Below, in pieces: positions 22,711 to 35,271 of a stretch of 64,000 bases of DNA. Position 1 is the stretch's first letter. Every line of letters begins with the position of its first letter. Source of the DNA: Ceratodon purpureus (Eukaryota; Streptophyta; Bryopsida; Pseudoditrichales; Ditrichaceae); assembly GCA_014871385.1 (NCBI GenBank), contig CM026426.1, positions 69,453,635 to 69,517,634 on the forward strand, read 5' to 3'. Position numbers and translations under genes: made by a program. Under the pieces are notes generated by a model that was not told the origin of the DNA, searched no databases, and saw only the letters and a list, made by a program, of their open reading frames with translations.

Positions 22711-24771
22711 ATGTCTTGTCCTTGTAATGTTCACAAGGGCATTAGACGGGCATTCAAGATGGAGGAAGTTGAAAGACACCTCCTAAAGTATGGGCGATCT
22801 CCTGAATGCAGCACATGGAGGAGACCCGGAGAAGCCACATCATCTGATGAGGAGTTGGAAGTGGATTACATGGAGAATATCTGTACATCGAAGGACCGGT
22901 CTACAGCGAAAGACAATGGGATTGAGGTGAGGGATATGATGCAGCATATATACCAAGAAGTGGACAAATTCATTGAAAGAGAAAATACCTTGAACAACAT
23001 TACCTTAGCCGCGATGGAGACCGTAGATAACATAACAGGTGTAAATGCCAATGACTCTACTGAAGCACCTGTTCCAAACAACGATCATGGTCATATGGAG
23101 CGCGAAGAAGAGGGTACCAAACAGCGGCAGCCAACAGGACAAGCACACCAAAATGCAGTCCCGATTGGTAACATCCCTGAAGGAAGAGTGGACTTAGACA
23201 TGAATATGTTCAATCTCAATCCCGATTTTCAAGATGGAGAATACGAACGGCTTGAAGATGAGAGAAGAAAGGATGCAGAAGCTTTGGAGGACTCAATGCA
23301 ACTACTCTACAAGGATTCGAATCACACGAAGCTCGGAGCAACAATAATGGTCATGAACTTAGTTGCAACACATACTGGGATAACGAATAAGGCCGCAGAT
23401 GATATATTGGCCACGGTAAAGTGTTTGCTGCTAGACATCAATTGCTTACCTAGATCCCTGTACCAAGCAAAGTTTTTCACAAATAGACTCGGATTGGGCT
23501 TCATTAACATCCATGGCTGCCCTAACGGATGTGTCCTCTTTGATAAAGAGTCTGGCACAAAGGATCTTGACAGATGTCCCTTGTGTGAGTCTCCTCAGTA
23601 TGGTGATATGCTGCATTGTACTAGACCGTTGAAGGTATTAAGGCAGTTCTCAATAACACCTAGGCTGCTCAGGTTCTACAGGATCCCAATGTTATCCAAG
23701 CTGATGCGGTAGCACTTTGAGAATGCAAGCAATGATGGAAAAGTACGTTTTCCAGCTGATTCCAGAGCGTGGAAGAGACTTGACACGATGGACCCCAGTG
23801 TGTGTGATACCCGGGGTTTTCGGAAGGATCCACGTGATGTACGTCTACAAGTTGCATGCGACAGAATCTGCCCGTTTAAGTTGCACAAACCCACCTAGGC
23901 AGCGTGGCCGGTGCTTGTGAGTTTATTAAACCTCGCTGCATGGTTAATTACAAAATAGTTTTTCACCATGCTTACTTTGTTAATTCCAGGGAGAAATCAG
24001 GTTCTGTTGCAGCACTTTGATGTCTGGCTACGTCCACTCATCAACGAGCTGAAGAATCTTTGGAAAGGTGTACATGCGTACGACATACTAGCTCCGGAAG
24101 GCAGTCGGGGTTTTAACTTGAGAGCAGCAGTGTTATATACTACTCATGACTTCCCCGGATATGGAATTATATCCCGTGCGTCCCATCAGGGATACTGTGC
24201 TTGTCCGCCTTGTGGGAATCAAATGATGGCAAAATATGCGTTTGAAAGTAAAAAGCTTACCTACCGAGATGCGAGAAGGTGGGTGCGTCCAGACCATTTC
24301 ATACGGTCGTCGAGATATGATTCTCTTTTCGATGGTCACCCAGAGACCCGTCTTGCTCCTGTTCAAAAAACGCCTCAAGAGCAATTAGCGGCACTGAAGG
24401 AGTATCATGCGTATCTAAGAAGGAAGGGCAAAGTGAATGCTGGTGAATAGAGGCTCAATACAGGTGAACAGAGGGCGAACAATCAAGATGTCGGTGGTGT
24501 TGATAACATCGGTTCATCTTCTGTCCACAGTGCTCCTCCACCAAATCGTGCGGACAATCGTGGTAACGCACAAAGTTCTGAACTCGGTGAATCTTCAAGA
24601 CCGTCAACAGCACTACACGAACGTCGCGAGAGTATTCGGCGCGGAAAGAGCAAAACCTCTCAAAAGAGAAAACAAGGTTAGCGCAAGTTCAGGACATTCA
24701 AAACCAAGGACCCCTCTCAAGTTCACGGAATGAAGCGATGGAGCGTGTTCTTCGAATTGTCTTATTGGGAG

Positions 24772-26203
24772 GTAATACCATCGTCAGTCCTACTTTTGAT
24801 TCCTTAAGCTTCGTGTCCAGTGCTGGGTGCTAACACTTTTACTATAGCCCTGTCGGTCGGCTTTGGATGGCGTTCTCATGATAGTTGTTATCGTATGGCC
24901 ATGCATTTACGGATAATCCAAGGTGTGGCTGTTGCCTACGTTTGAGTAATTCAACTACATGTAATAATTCAGAATTATGTAATAATTCAGAATTATGTAA
25001 TAATTCAGAATTATGTAATAATTCAGAATTATGTAATAATTCAGAATTTAATTCGATGGATTCAATACAGTTTTTGGAGAGTTGGAATGAACTTGTTTTT
25101 ATTCCACTTATGCGCGTCATTATAGGTTAGGTCCCTGAATTATTTTAAAATAATATGACTACCTATTTTCTACAGAGTTTGGTGTTTTATTGAACCAGAA
25201 CTGATTTATTATAGAGGATATCATCCTATGAATGAATGCGTTCAACTCTAGTAGTGGATCACGATTATGCATAACAAAGAACGTGTATGGCAAGGTCTTA
25301 TAATTTCTCGCATCGTTGCAGCTCAATGTCAGAAACGTCCACCGACAAAGGTACGCGGCCAATAAACTGTGCATGGTCACCTATGTCTGACTGACTTGCC
25401 CCTGTGCCTTATCACGCTCTGAGAGACAAGTTAGTGCAAAAGTGTACGCGACATTCATTTTTCTCATTGGAAATTAGAAGTTATTGTTCCTCGAGGTGAT
25501 TTACACTTGTATTGAAACGAGGACAGATTTGAGCAAGATATAACCGTCAAAATATTATTGTAAATTAGGAGTCTCACAAAACAGTACTCTTGTTGTCGAG
25601 CATCCTGTTGTATTGAGATGGTATTCCTATCATCTACTGATTGCTTGACTTCTATCAGCTAGCGACTCATTGTAATGATTGTGTCTAGAGCTTTCGCTGA
25701 CCACTCTAGTGTCGAACATATTTGTCTCAGAACCTAGGCTTAAGATGTCAAAGTTAGGACTTGTAAAATTGTGAAAAATCTTGATTGCTTAACCTGTTTA
25801 CATTTATCTTTTAATTATAATGGATCGTCGATTTCATTCTCACGAATTTTGGTTTTGTGTAATGTGAAATTAAGGTCTCCGATAGAATTGCATCTAAATT
25901 CGTGATCATTCCAGTTGTTATTTTTATGTACGACAACTTTTTGTGCTTGTCCACTTTTGACCATGTAGGATATTATTATTTTTCATTTTCACAGCTTTGA
26001 CTATTCTAACAGGCTCCGTGGACTGGCAGAGTTGGTAGTTGTTATTTGAGTTTATATCCAGCTCCTTTCTTCTTTATTTTTCCTATTCTATGGTTCTTTC
26101 AATCCTTCATTTTTTTGTGTTTTTGTTTTTTTTTTTTTTTTTTCCCCTTCTTTTGTTCTTCTACTTCACAAGGGATTTTCATGTGGTATTGTTCCTGTTT
26201 CAG
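24772..26203 (+). other. Intron of the Tnp2 gene, 1.43 kb, with minisatellite and T18 run
   Basis: It is bounded by GTAATA and a pyrimidine-rich TTTCAG acceptor. It contains the 18-bp minisatellite at 24961-25049 and a T18 run at 26126-26143. No other gene was seen. Confidence 0.6.
24961..25049. repeat. 18-bp minisatellite GTAATAATTCAGAATTAT, about five copies
   Basis: Four exact tandem copies and most of a fifth. The 18-bp length keeps a frame open on both strands, which explains apparent repeat peptides; these are not coding because the array lies in an intron. Confidence 0.9.
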
Positions 26204-27435
26204 CATTTGGAAATTCGAAATTCATTAGACATCATGCACTGTGAGAAATTTTTTGCTGAGAATATTCTCAAGACCATCTGCGGCGATAAGGAAAAAGACA
26301 GTGTGAAGGTGGGTAGAAATATGCAGCGAGAAGGGATTCGTAAACACCTGTGGATGACTAAAGATCTCAACAATCATTCTCGTATGCTTAAACCCGTAGC
26401 TAACTATGTTTTAAAACCTGAGGAGTTCGACACTTTCTACACAAGACTTGAGAAGCTTAAGGTACCTTCGGGTTATTGCACTGAGATGGGCTCCTACATT
26501 CGGGCCAAAAAATTTGGTGCTTTAAAATTGCATGATTATCACAATTTGATGCAGACGCTTCTCCCCTTGGCCCTGAGAGGTTTAATGGAACCCACTACCC
26601 GTATGGCTATCATGCGATCCTGCAGAGTATTCCGAAGGTTGTGCTGTAAAGTCTGGGACCCTAGACAAGACCAAAATCTTCGTGAGGATGTGGCGATTAC
26701 TATGTGTTTAATGGAAATCACCTTTCCACCAACATTTTTTACCATAATGTCACATCTTTCAGAGCATTTGGTTAGTGAATTGATAATACTAGGTCCAACC
26801 CAAGTCAGGTGGATGTATCTTGCGGAGCGCACTATGATGACTCTGAAGAATCATGTCAAAAACCGAGCGCGTCTTGAAGCTTCAATCGCTAATGGATACC
26901 TTTTAGATGAAACAATGGGTTTCGCCACTTCTTATATGCATGGGTTTGATGTGGTGCGAAGGCGTGTGTGGGACGCTGACCCAGAGGACTGCGAGGAGTA
27001 CGAGGTTCTTGAAGGTGCTTCTGTCGATATTTTACTCACACGTGCTGAAAGAGATGAAGCACAAAGATATGTTTTGCAGAACAACACATTGACAGCAACT
27101 TTCTACATGTACTGGTCAGCCGCTGTACTCTCCTATTTAAATGATGTTTATCAATGAGTTTGTTCATTGTTTTCGGCTGAGCACTGTGTTCAACATAATG
27201 TATTCTTGACAACTGGATTACACATAGTTGTTAGTTTCTTTTGATTACATTTGCAATGCACTATACTGCCGATCCGTCCATGATCAATCAAAAAAGGAAG
27301 ACGTCGTTGGTGTATGCTGCTAGAGTTGGAATTTTTCATGCTTAGAATTAAACATTTTCATATCGGCAACGGTGATTGCATACATTGTATAGACCAACCA
27401 TATACCCGGAATCTGACGGTGTTCAATGATTGTAA

Positions 27436-28278
27436 ATGTTATTTTCTAACATCGAATGGGAACAAGAATTTCGTAACAGTGGAGGACAAGTTGGACCAGT
27501 GGAGACCTGGATGAAGTGGAAGATACACTCAGCGGACTTGGACATGGATGATCCGAATGAAGCTGATACAGTCTTGCTTTCTAATCCACCTTCATTAAAG
27601 TGCAAGCAATATGCACGTATGAAGGCATACGGAAACCATTGGAGAGTTGATGATGAGTATTCTAGATCATCTGGAACATTTGACTCTGGAGTAGCATGCT
27701 TTGAAGTTAATGAACACTCCAATGGTTTTGGAAAGGACTATGTGGGCATACTAGAAGACATCATCGTGATAAACTATGGGGACTTAAAAACACCTGTCAT
27801 ACTCTTCTCCTGCCAGCGGAAAAAAAGGTATGATACTCATAGAAGAAGCACATATGTCCGGGATGCGGACGGGTTTTTAGTCGTAAATTTTAAACACAAT
27901 GTTCCAAAATTAGTCGATTGCTTTGTGTTCCAAAGTCAATGCATCCAGGTCTTCTTTGCCACTGATGATAGTCGCCCACTTGGTTCCGACTGGAAAGTAA
28001 TTTTGCGAAAAGAAGCCAGATCCAGGCGCAAAATGGAAGAAGATGACAATGTTTTTATTTCAACAAATGTGGAGTTGTCAGGACTGATGCCGAGTGACAA
28101 CCTAAGACAGCATCCAGAAGAACCGGATTTGACCGGAGCAATAGTGTTCAATGATGTGGATAATGCTATTGCATTAGAGGGATTTGAGGAAAGAAATCTG
28201 CCTGCTCGACAGAATCTTGCTGAGTCTGGTTCTAGAGTTGCCCGTAAAAGAAAAAGAGGAAATGCAAGGACAACTTGA
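27436..28278 (+). CDS. DUF4216-type protein of the CACTA element
   Basis: 280 aa, ending in TGA. Residues about 35-85 resemble the segment before DUF4216 in plant Tnp2 polyproteins (PPSLKCKQYARMKAYGNHWRV, then FDSGVACFEV). The DUF4216 core runs about 97-175: DYVGILEDIIVINYG, PVILFSCQRKK, DADGFLVVNF, FVFQSQCIQVFF. The tail is acidic, then basic (ARKRKRGNART), a likely nuclear signal. DUF4216 normally lies C-terminal to DUF4218 in CACTA transposase-related proteins; its role is unknown. Here it is separated from the DUF4218 exon by 280 bp containing stops, so it is either a downstream exon (a possible acceptor is CGTAACAG near 27480) or a separate gene. The frame is intact. The ATG at 27436 is only the first in the frame. 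Confidence 0.7.
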   Translation: MLFSNIEWEQEFRNSGGQVGPVETWMKWKIHSADLDMDDPNEADTVLLSNPPSLKCKQYARMKAYGNHWRVDDEYSRSSGTFDSGVACFEVNEHSNGFGKDYVGILEDIIVINYGDLKTPVILFSCQRKKRYDTHRRSTYVRDADGFLVVNFKHNVPKLVDCFVFQSQCIQVFFATDDSRPLGSDWKVILRKEARSRRKMEEDDNVFISTNVELSGLMPSDNLRQHPEEPDLTGAIVFNDVDNAIALEGFEERNLPARQNLAESGSRVARKRKRGNARTT

Positions 28279-29808
28279 CATAGGTACTGGATTCGAGCAT
28301 CTCACTTAACTCATTTTGTATGGTCTACAGTCTGTTTTATTCGAGGGTCACTCAACTGTACCGCATGTATTGAAAAATGTTATGTGATCAAGATGGTGGA
28401 TTGGTCCAACTGTGCTTAAATGATCCCGTTGATTTCTGATGTTGAATACATTGGTGAATTTTGAATCGAATCAGCATTGTAGACGGATTGCAAAGAGATT
28501 AATCCCTACGGGACTTCTTATTAGTTCTGTCATTCAACAATTTATATCTGAAGGTGCTATTCAAAATTCATGTAGGTCTTCTTTGGTCGACTTATCTTGT
28601 GATCATCTTTGTAATATAGATTAAGCTCGGTTATGCTACTGTGGTTATACTTTACCTAACAGGTGTTGTAGGACAGCGCTGCAGTAATTTCAATTTAGTT
28701 ATCTGCTAGATCACACTCTTCTCCTATTAAATTAAAAAATAAAAATAAAAATCCAACAACGATTGCATGATTCTGTTGGTCACTGCATGTTGTCTTCTAG
28801 GTCTCATTGTATTGTTTTTTACTTTGTTAACTAATTTTTATAGAATAAGTTCGTGTGTTTTATCCCGTACAAATTCTGACTTAACTTATATTATGTGTGC
28901 GTAAGCACATAGTCGATAAGAAATCTCAGTAGGAGTGCTGACGGAAGGTGTGAAGTACAGATGACATGATCCTACAAAAATAGTTCTAGACTGCAACTAT
29001 TATTTTAGGTACAACGGTTATCAACTATGTATTAACGAGATTATGCCTCTCTATGTTTTTTCTATCACAAAATCACAAAACAAAATACTGTGACCTAATA
29101 ACACTACACTCGAATTGCAAAAAATGATAAGTCAACGGTAATTGCAACAGACATTAAAAGAGAAAGTAAATAGGTGCTTGAAAAAATTGACAGGTGTTGC
29201 TTGGTCTAGAGGACTTTGTTTTCAGACAGGAATATAACTGGTGTTCTATCATGGACATGACTATTAGTTTGCACGTTTCCATGTAATATAAAAAACTGTC
29301 TCGAGATACTTCCAAATATTTAACAGAGGGACTTTAAAAACTAACAAGTATTCCACTTAACCCAACCATGGTGCCCAAAGACTCCACTGAATACTCTGTA
29401 CTTCAGTTCATCTGTTACATTGGTTTGAGAGGACTCTAATTTCCATAAAGCGCTATGATCCTTATGCATATTTATACATATACTACCGTAAAAATAGACC
29501 CGCTGAAATGTAACACCAAGTTCAATAGTAATATGTAGTCTTTTTTAATAAAACCAATGGTAATTGATGACCAAGAAGAAGAGAAACTAGGGTCTCCGGA
29601 GGAGACCGGGGTGAATTAAGTGTCTGTTCGATCCACCTCCAAGCCAATGCCCACAGGACAAAGGTATAGAAGTAAATATCTACTCCCCCCTTTCGAGAGT
29701 AAACACTTTAGTCACAAAGTAACTAATAACCTGTAACTAGTAACAAGTAACAAGTAATAGTAATGATTATCTTCTCAACATTCATGTGATTGAGATTTTG
29801 GACACCAA
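28279..29808. other. Non-coding stretch
   Basis: AT-rich, with no credible ORF. The right end of the CACTA element must lie here, but I could not identify a CACTA-type terminus. Near 29720-29755 there is a simple stretch of TAACAAGTAA repeats. Confidence 0.4.
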
Positions 29809-29890
29809 GCCACGAGCTCATTTGTTGGTTGGAGGTGAGCGTTTGTCTCATTAATCTGGTCCGGGTTCGAACCCTGATGGACTTGTTCGA
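29809..29890 (+). repeat. tRNA-derived SINE-like head
   Basis: A perfect Pol III B box, GGTTCGAACCC, lies at 29864-29874. About 50 bp upstream is an A-box-like GAGCTCA...GTTGG with a 2-3 nt insertion. The segment GTTTGTCTCATTAATC between them resembles a tRNA anticodon arm but does not fold into a proper stem. This fits the head of a tRNA-derived SINE better than a working tRNA. The body would extend towards the T/A-rich tract at 30046-30079, where it meets the LINE 3' end. Confidence 0.5.
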
Positions 29891-30089
29891 GTGGATGTGG
29901 GGGATGAAGTGGCTTGGTACTGCTGAGTGAATGATCGCAGGCAGTAGATGAGTTGTGCCAACCAACAGCCCCCTTTGCGACAAGTTGACAAGAGACTTGA
30001 CACCCGTATGCTAACAATTTAAATAAAGTAGCTCTAGCTACTAAAACATTTATTTGTATTTTTATTTTTATTGTAATTTTGGGTTTTGA

Positions 30090-32687
30090 CTATGGGGGAT
30101 CTATTGTTTCGGGTAATGGTTGGTGGTTTTCTATTCTTCTTTTGAGGAGAAGAATAGACATGGCATATTGTATAGCAACAGTGTTTATGTTTTTAAAGGT
30201 GTATTTGATGGTAGACATAGGTATTTTGAAATTGTTTACAAGTAATTTCATTGATGGAATGTGTGTGGTAGCTCTAGCGCCTGCTGTGATGACAATAAGG
30301 GGGTCAACTTTCCATCCTCTAGCGGTAAAACTGGCAATTAATGGATCGTATTTGTTGGTTTTAGCTTCAAATGTTTCTGGTGAGAATCTGTCATTGCTGT
30401 ATGTGAATTCAATGAATTGTATGGTAAGATTGGGGTTTAGTTTTGTAGGGGGGTCGCTTTGGTATGGTAAACCTTTAACGCAAAGAATGTCTGTTCTAAA
30501 TCTAGAGTTACAATGACATCTTTTTGTGCCACATGTGTATGGAAGTAGCCAATTGGGAACGGTATTTTCTGAGGATTTATCATTGAAGGTGCCTGCATTC
30601 ATTAGAATAAAACAACGAGATTTTTCGGATGAGACGAGTAGTTTTCTAATTTCCCATACTGCTTTGTTGTATCTTTTGACTTGGAGGGAGTGTATATGTT
30701 GTTGTTGGCATGTGAGTAATACATGTAGCCATGTATCCGGTTCACGTGAATTGCAAATGGGACATGTGATAGATGGAAATCTTTCTCTTCCGAAAAACAT
30801 TTGTTTTCTAGCTTGGCCCATGTAAGTTCCCGTACGGAATTTTATGAGGCATGATTTTTGTTTGTCAGTGATGGCTCGATTTTCCCAAAATTTGTTAGAA
30901 AGTTCATTGTCTATGTCTGCATTTCCCGTCCATTTGCAAATGTTGGAGGTTTGTATGGCCATGTTTTCTAGATTGTTTTCTCTGTCATATTTTTTGATTT
31001 GTTTTTCTAGAGTTCTAACTGGTCCTTTGTCTGGAACATCTATTCTCGAAGGCCAGTTATCTTTTTAGAAGTAGAACGGAGTGGCATGGGCATGTTCGTA
31101 TGAGTGTAGGGCTTTTCTATGTCCTAGCTTTAGGCCTTGTTTTGCTAAGTAATCTGCTTCTTCGTTGCCGTCAATGTTGATGTGTGCTCTAACTTTGTAT
31201 AGTGAAATTGGTTATGTTCTTTGTTGGAGTAGTTCTACTATGGAGGCAAGTGTGGTTTGATCAGACTGACTATTCTGTAGTGTAGGATGTTTTATTTGTG
31301 TATTAAGTAAATATAGTACGTATAGACAGTCGGTAAGTATGTATGCTGGTTCGTTGGAGAATTGTGTGTCAATAATTTTGAGTGTTTTGTGTACTGCCAT
31401 CATTTCTGCACGTAGTATATTTTGGTGTCCGAGGAGTCTTTTGGGGATATTGAGGCCTTTGGGGCTGTAAATACCGTATCCGGCTCTTTCTCTCCGCCAT
31501 TTACCGTCGCCAATTTCTTTTGGGGGTTTAAATGATCCATCTGTGTAATAACTGAATTGGGGGTCGAATTTTAGTGGTAGATTTGTTTGGTAATTTGGTA
31601 GTTGTGGTATAGGTGTTGAGTTATTTGTGGGGGTGTTTGGATAGTATAATTTGGACCATTTTTTACTGGGATTGACATGGGTGTTTAAGGGAGTCGGAGA
31701 TGCAATTTGTGTATGAATTTGTAATATTTGGAGATTGTTAATTGTGTGAACGAGTTGATTTATTTGCTCGTGAGTACCTATGTTGTTGTTTTGGTGATGA
31801 ACACAGAATTTTTGGAGCGTAGAAAGTTCTTTTCTTTCGAGTTTAAGTTCGGGGGGAATTGTTGGCTCTTCAAATGTAATGGTGTCTGCAGCAAAATGGG
31901 CAATAATATGTGTGTCCGAGAATGGACCAGTGTAGGGGTTGGGATTTTGGTACCAGTTAGTATCGGGAGAGATGAGTATGGTGATAGTGTTTGGGTCATT
32001 TTTTGGCGCAAGGCGGGCCTAATGAATGGCTTGTTGTAAGTCCGTTTCATTGTGGGGATGAGCGTAGCCAATTCCTTTCCATTTATGATCAAATGCTTTC
32101 CCTAGGGAGCCAAATATTATATCTCGTGAAAATGGTGAGTAAAATTGGGTAAATTGTGTAGGGCATGTAACCGGTGATGAAAAGTAAGATTGGTGGATGT
32201 TGAATGTTGCTATTAGTAAGTCTAGTATTTCAGTTGGTATTGTATATTGAGCACATTTAAGTGGATCATTTTTTGGAATACGATATTTATATCTTTGATA
32301 TAGCCACACAGTTTCAGTTTCAAATGATTGGGTGGATGGCTCAAGGCCGTGTGGGGTATTTTTTGCATGTTGATATTGTTTCCATAGCCATAGTAGTCTA
32401 GTTTTTGGGATGGTGATGAGGTGCCGGCCATTATCTTCGTATATATGTGCGACGTCATGTTGTGTTTGGATAATGTTCGAGTATGTTTCGATGTCATTTT
32501 CTGGATTGCATTCATTAATAGGACATGTGCTAGTAGAATAATTGTGGCCGGAGTAACGTACCTTGTATCTTTTTGTTGTTCTATGGAAAAGTGTTTTTTT
32601 TGATGATGTTTTAAAAATGTTCATGTTGTTGTTTAGTGTAGTATTGGGTAAGTAATTCAGTATTGTGGAGACAAGTGTTAGTGTCAC
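30090..32687 (-). pseudogene. LINE RNase H and C-terminal zinc-finger part
   Basis: One frame runs from about 32687 to 30090, interrupted by TAG 32021, TAA 31214 and TAA 31067. The RNase H domain shows SYYTDGSF (Asp, near 31545), RAEMMAV (Glu, near 31410), AYILTDCLYV (Asp, near 31345) and GNEEADYLAK (Asp, near 31160). It would remove RNA from the RNA/DNA hybrid. The C-terminal part has CPICNSREPDTWLHVLLTC, the C-x2-C...H...C finger found at LINE C-termini. The A-rich tail follows the stop at once. Confidence 0.8.
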
Positions 32688-33498
32688 TCCAAGGGAAAAG
32701 TTCGCTTTGATTACGCCATTTGTTGTATGTGTTATTATTTGGCGTGGTCCATTGACATAAATATGTTATAGCTTTATAGTTTATCCCATTTGGATCTTTG
32801 ATTTTATGTTGTTTGTGGTTTAGTATTGTGTATATGGGGAATTGTCTTGGATATTTAAGCATATTGTTGGGAGGAGGAGGAAGTTCGGGAATAGGAAGGT
32901 TGAGAGGGTGTATTGGGGGGATTAATTGTTGTGGTAAGATGTTGTGGTTTAATAATATGTAATCATTTTTTAGATTTCTTGGGGGGAAGTGGAATCGACA
33001 TGGTATTTGGCATCTTTGATGGCAAGTGGGTTTACAAAATAATTGACTGGCAATATTTAGTGCACTTTTTATGAGTTTTGTGGGGTTGGAGTGGTGTATT
33101 TTAAAGTCGTCTGGATTCATTAGGGTGGTATCGTTGGGCATGGTTATTTGTTTTACGTTTATTATATTATGTAATAGTAGTTTTTGTAGTAGTTTGAGAG
33201 AAGTTTTGGGGTTTAGGCCATGTAGGTTTTGTGCTTCTTGCATCCATGCGGTTTCGAGTGGAGATGGGTTTAATAGAAAATTTTCAATTGTGCTTTTAAG
33301 GTGGACTCCGACTTCATGTTTAAGTAAAAACAATGTTCTAGTGATAGAGGATCTCACACAATCTTGATATTTGATGCGGTCTATTTCTTCGGAGCCTCCA
33401 AATTTTGCAAGTATGAACTGTGTCAAGCCAAAGTATATTTTACCCAGTCTGCCCTTGTCATTGAGAGCACTTTGTAATTGTTCTCCAATACATCGTAG

Positions 33499-35031
33499 TT
33501 AGGCATTTTTTAATGAAAAGGCTTCCATTCTGAATAGATCATGTGGGAGTTGTGTAACAATATTAGATGTACTTTTTGGTAGTCCACATATTGTTTTGTG
33601 GAGTGCTATGATCTTTTTGTCAAGTTTTCTAGTGGCTGGCATAGAGTATGGTACTGCATAGAAGCTGTATGCGATACCGGCACGTATGACTGTATCGGCC
33701 ATATTGATTTTTTGTTTCATAGTGGCTGGACAAGCCACTAAGGCTTGGCATTGTTTGATGACTTTAGCCGTGGTGGTGTTTATTTGTGTTTTCCATTTAA
33801 GTGATGGTGCAAGGTTTATTCCAAGGTATCTATAAGGATCATGTTGGTCCAAAACTGGTATTGGTTGGTTTCTGTAGTTTATATTGGTGGCTTGGATTTG
33901 TGCTTTGAATGCTATGGGGTTCATTTTTGATTTATTTGGGCATCCGGTCACTGCACATTTAGGTATACCAAGATCCATTCCAGCCCATTCGCAAAATTTG
34001 TCTAATTTATTTAGTTGTATTTGTAGTGAAGCTAATTTGTTAGCAATAGCTGCTAAATCATCAGCATATGCTGCAGATGAGATTGTAACTTTGGATGTAC
34101 CAAAGGTGTATCCATTGACACCTTGTTGTAACCATCTAAGAAGTGGTTCTAAGAATATTATAAATAAATATGGACTAAGAGTATCTCCTTGTATTGTTCC
34201 TCTTTGGATGGGAATAGATAGACTTTTACCAAAGTGTTCTCCAGAAAATATAGTAGAGGATTGTGAGTATATATTTCCTATCAGGTTTATGGCATCTGTT
34301 GGATATCCGAGATCTTTCATTATGGCTAAGAGTCTCGCATGGTCAATGGAGCCAAAAGCATATTTGAAGTCAATGTAGAGAATATATATATCTTGATTTG
34401 TAAATCTTGCATCTTCTAAGGCTGCAATAAGTAGTTGAAGTTGTTTGGATGTTCCTCTTTCTGCTCGAAATCCTTCTTGGCTGTCATGCAGAATTTGATG
34501 TCTGTCACCGTAAGTGGAAAGGATAAAAGTTAATGTGCTAGTAAAGAGTTTGTATATGGTGTTCGCTAAAGCGATAGGCCTATGGTTTGTAAGTTGGGAT
34601 GGTTCACCTTTTTTATATAATAAGACAGTTAGACTGGTTTTCCATGTTGCAGGTATTTGTTTTGGTTTGTAGCAGTGTTTAAAAAATAGAAATAGTAGTT
34701 TGTGGAATCGTGGAGGCATATTTTTCAGAATAGAGTTAGGTATTTTGTGTGGACGTGGGGCTTTGTTATTTCCTAGGTTTTTGAGGCATAAGTCGTAAGT
34801 TTCTTGATCAAAATATGTGTGTAGGGGGATTTGTGGTTCTTCGCGTTGATCAATTGTGAATTCGTCTGAGTCATGCCATGGGTATTGTCTAACGCTCCAT
34901 GTGCATTGTGGAGGATGTGTAGTTTGATAGTGACATGTGGAGACTGTTGGCCGGTTACTAATGGACTGTTGGATGTAAATTTCTTCAGCAATATCTTCTG
35001 GACTAGTTAAGATGTTATTTTGTCTATCCAT
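33499..35031 (-). pseudogene. LINE reverse transcriptase part
   Basis: 510 codons open. Typical non-LTR reverse transcriptase motifs occur in order: KEPSQLTNHRPIAL-like block (KKGEPSQLTNHRPIALAN), QEGFRAERGT, LYIDFKYAFGSIDH (first catalytic Asp), RGTIQGDTLSPYLF, YADDLAAIA (catalytic YADD), then the thumb region with YLGINLAPSLKW. The frame meets a single TAA at 33501-33499 and continues in frame to 32611, so the linker 33498-32611 belongs to the same protein. Confidence 0.9.
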
Positions 35032-35271
35032 TATAGAATCAAGAAGTGAAGTTTTAGAGTTTTTGAAGACTTTTGTATTTACTTTTTGGGACTTTTTTCA
35101 TACAATTGTCGATATTTTGATACGGCTTTGCGGACGCAATCTTTAGTGTATTTTATGGTTATTTTTCTGGCTTCTTTGTTAGCGGTTTTTGCGATATTAG
35201 CTATGACATCAATCCATTCGTTCATTATAGAGTCCGTTACTAGTGGATGTGGGATTTGTACGTATTGGTGG

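Larger units (their letters stand above)
22711..27157 (+). pseudogene. CACTA/En-Spm Tnp2-type transposase (Transposase_21 plus DUF4218), two exons, five in-frame TAG
   Basis: Exon 1 is 22711-24771 and exon 2 is 26204-27157, with donor GGGAG|GTAATA and acceptor TTTCAG|CATTTG. The phase-0 join recreates the family motif YWE-HLEIRNSLDIMHCEK. Residues about 255-340 hold INIHGCPNGCVLF and DRCPLCESP, a Cys4 module, then LRFYRIPMLSKLMR. Residues 420-500 hold MLTLLIPG, the conserved DVWLRPLINELKNLW and HQGYCACPPCG. The DUF4218 region lies at about 795-895, with LPLALRGL, FPPTFFTIMSHL and NRARLEASIANGY. Five TAG codons interrupt exon 1 (23710, 23896, 23956, 24448, 24679) without any frameshift; the one at 23710 replaces the usual Trp of LMRWH. 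Exon 2 is open and ends in TGA. As it stands it is not translatable under the standard code. The start is the first ATG. Confidence 0.85.

Noticed and set aside
24961-25049. CRISPR-like array
   Set aside because: Units are contiguous with no spacers, and the context is eukaryotic.
24842-25130. Repeat peptides NNSELC on both strands
   Set aside because: The 18-bp array lies within the Tnp2 intron and is open on both strands by arithmetic.
29809-29890. Functional tRNA gene
   Set aside because: The B box is perfect, but the D arm carries an insertion and neither the anticodon stem nor the acceptor stem pairs properly.
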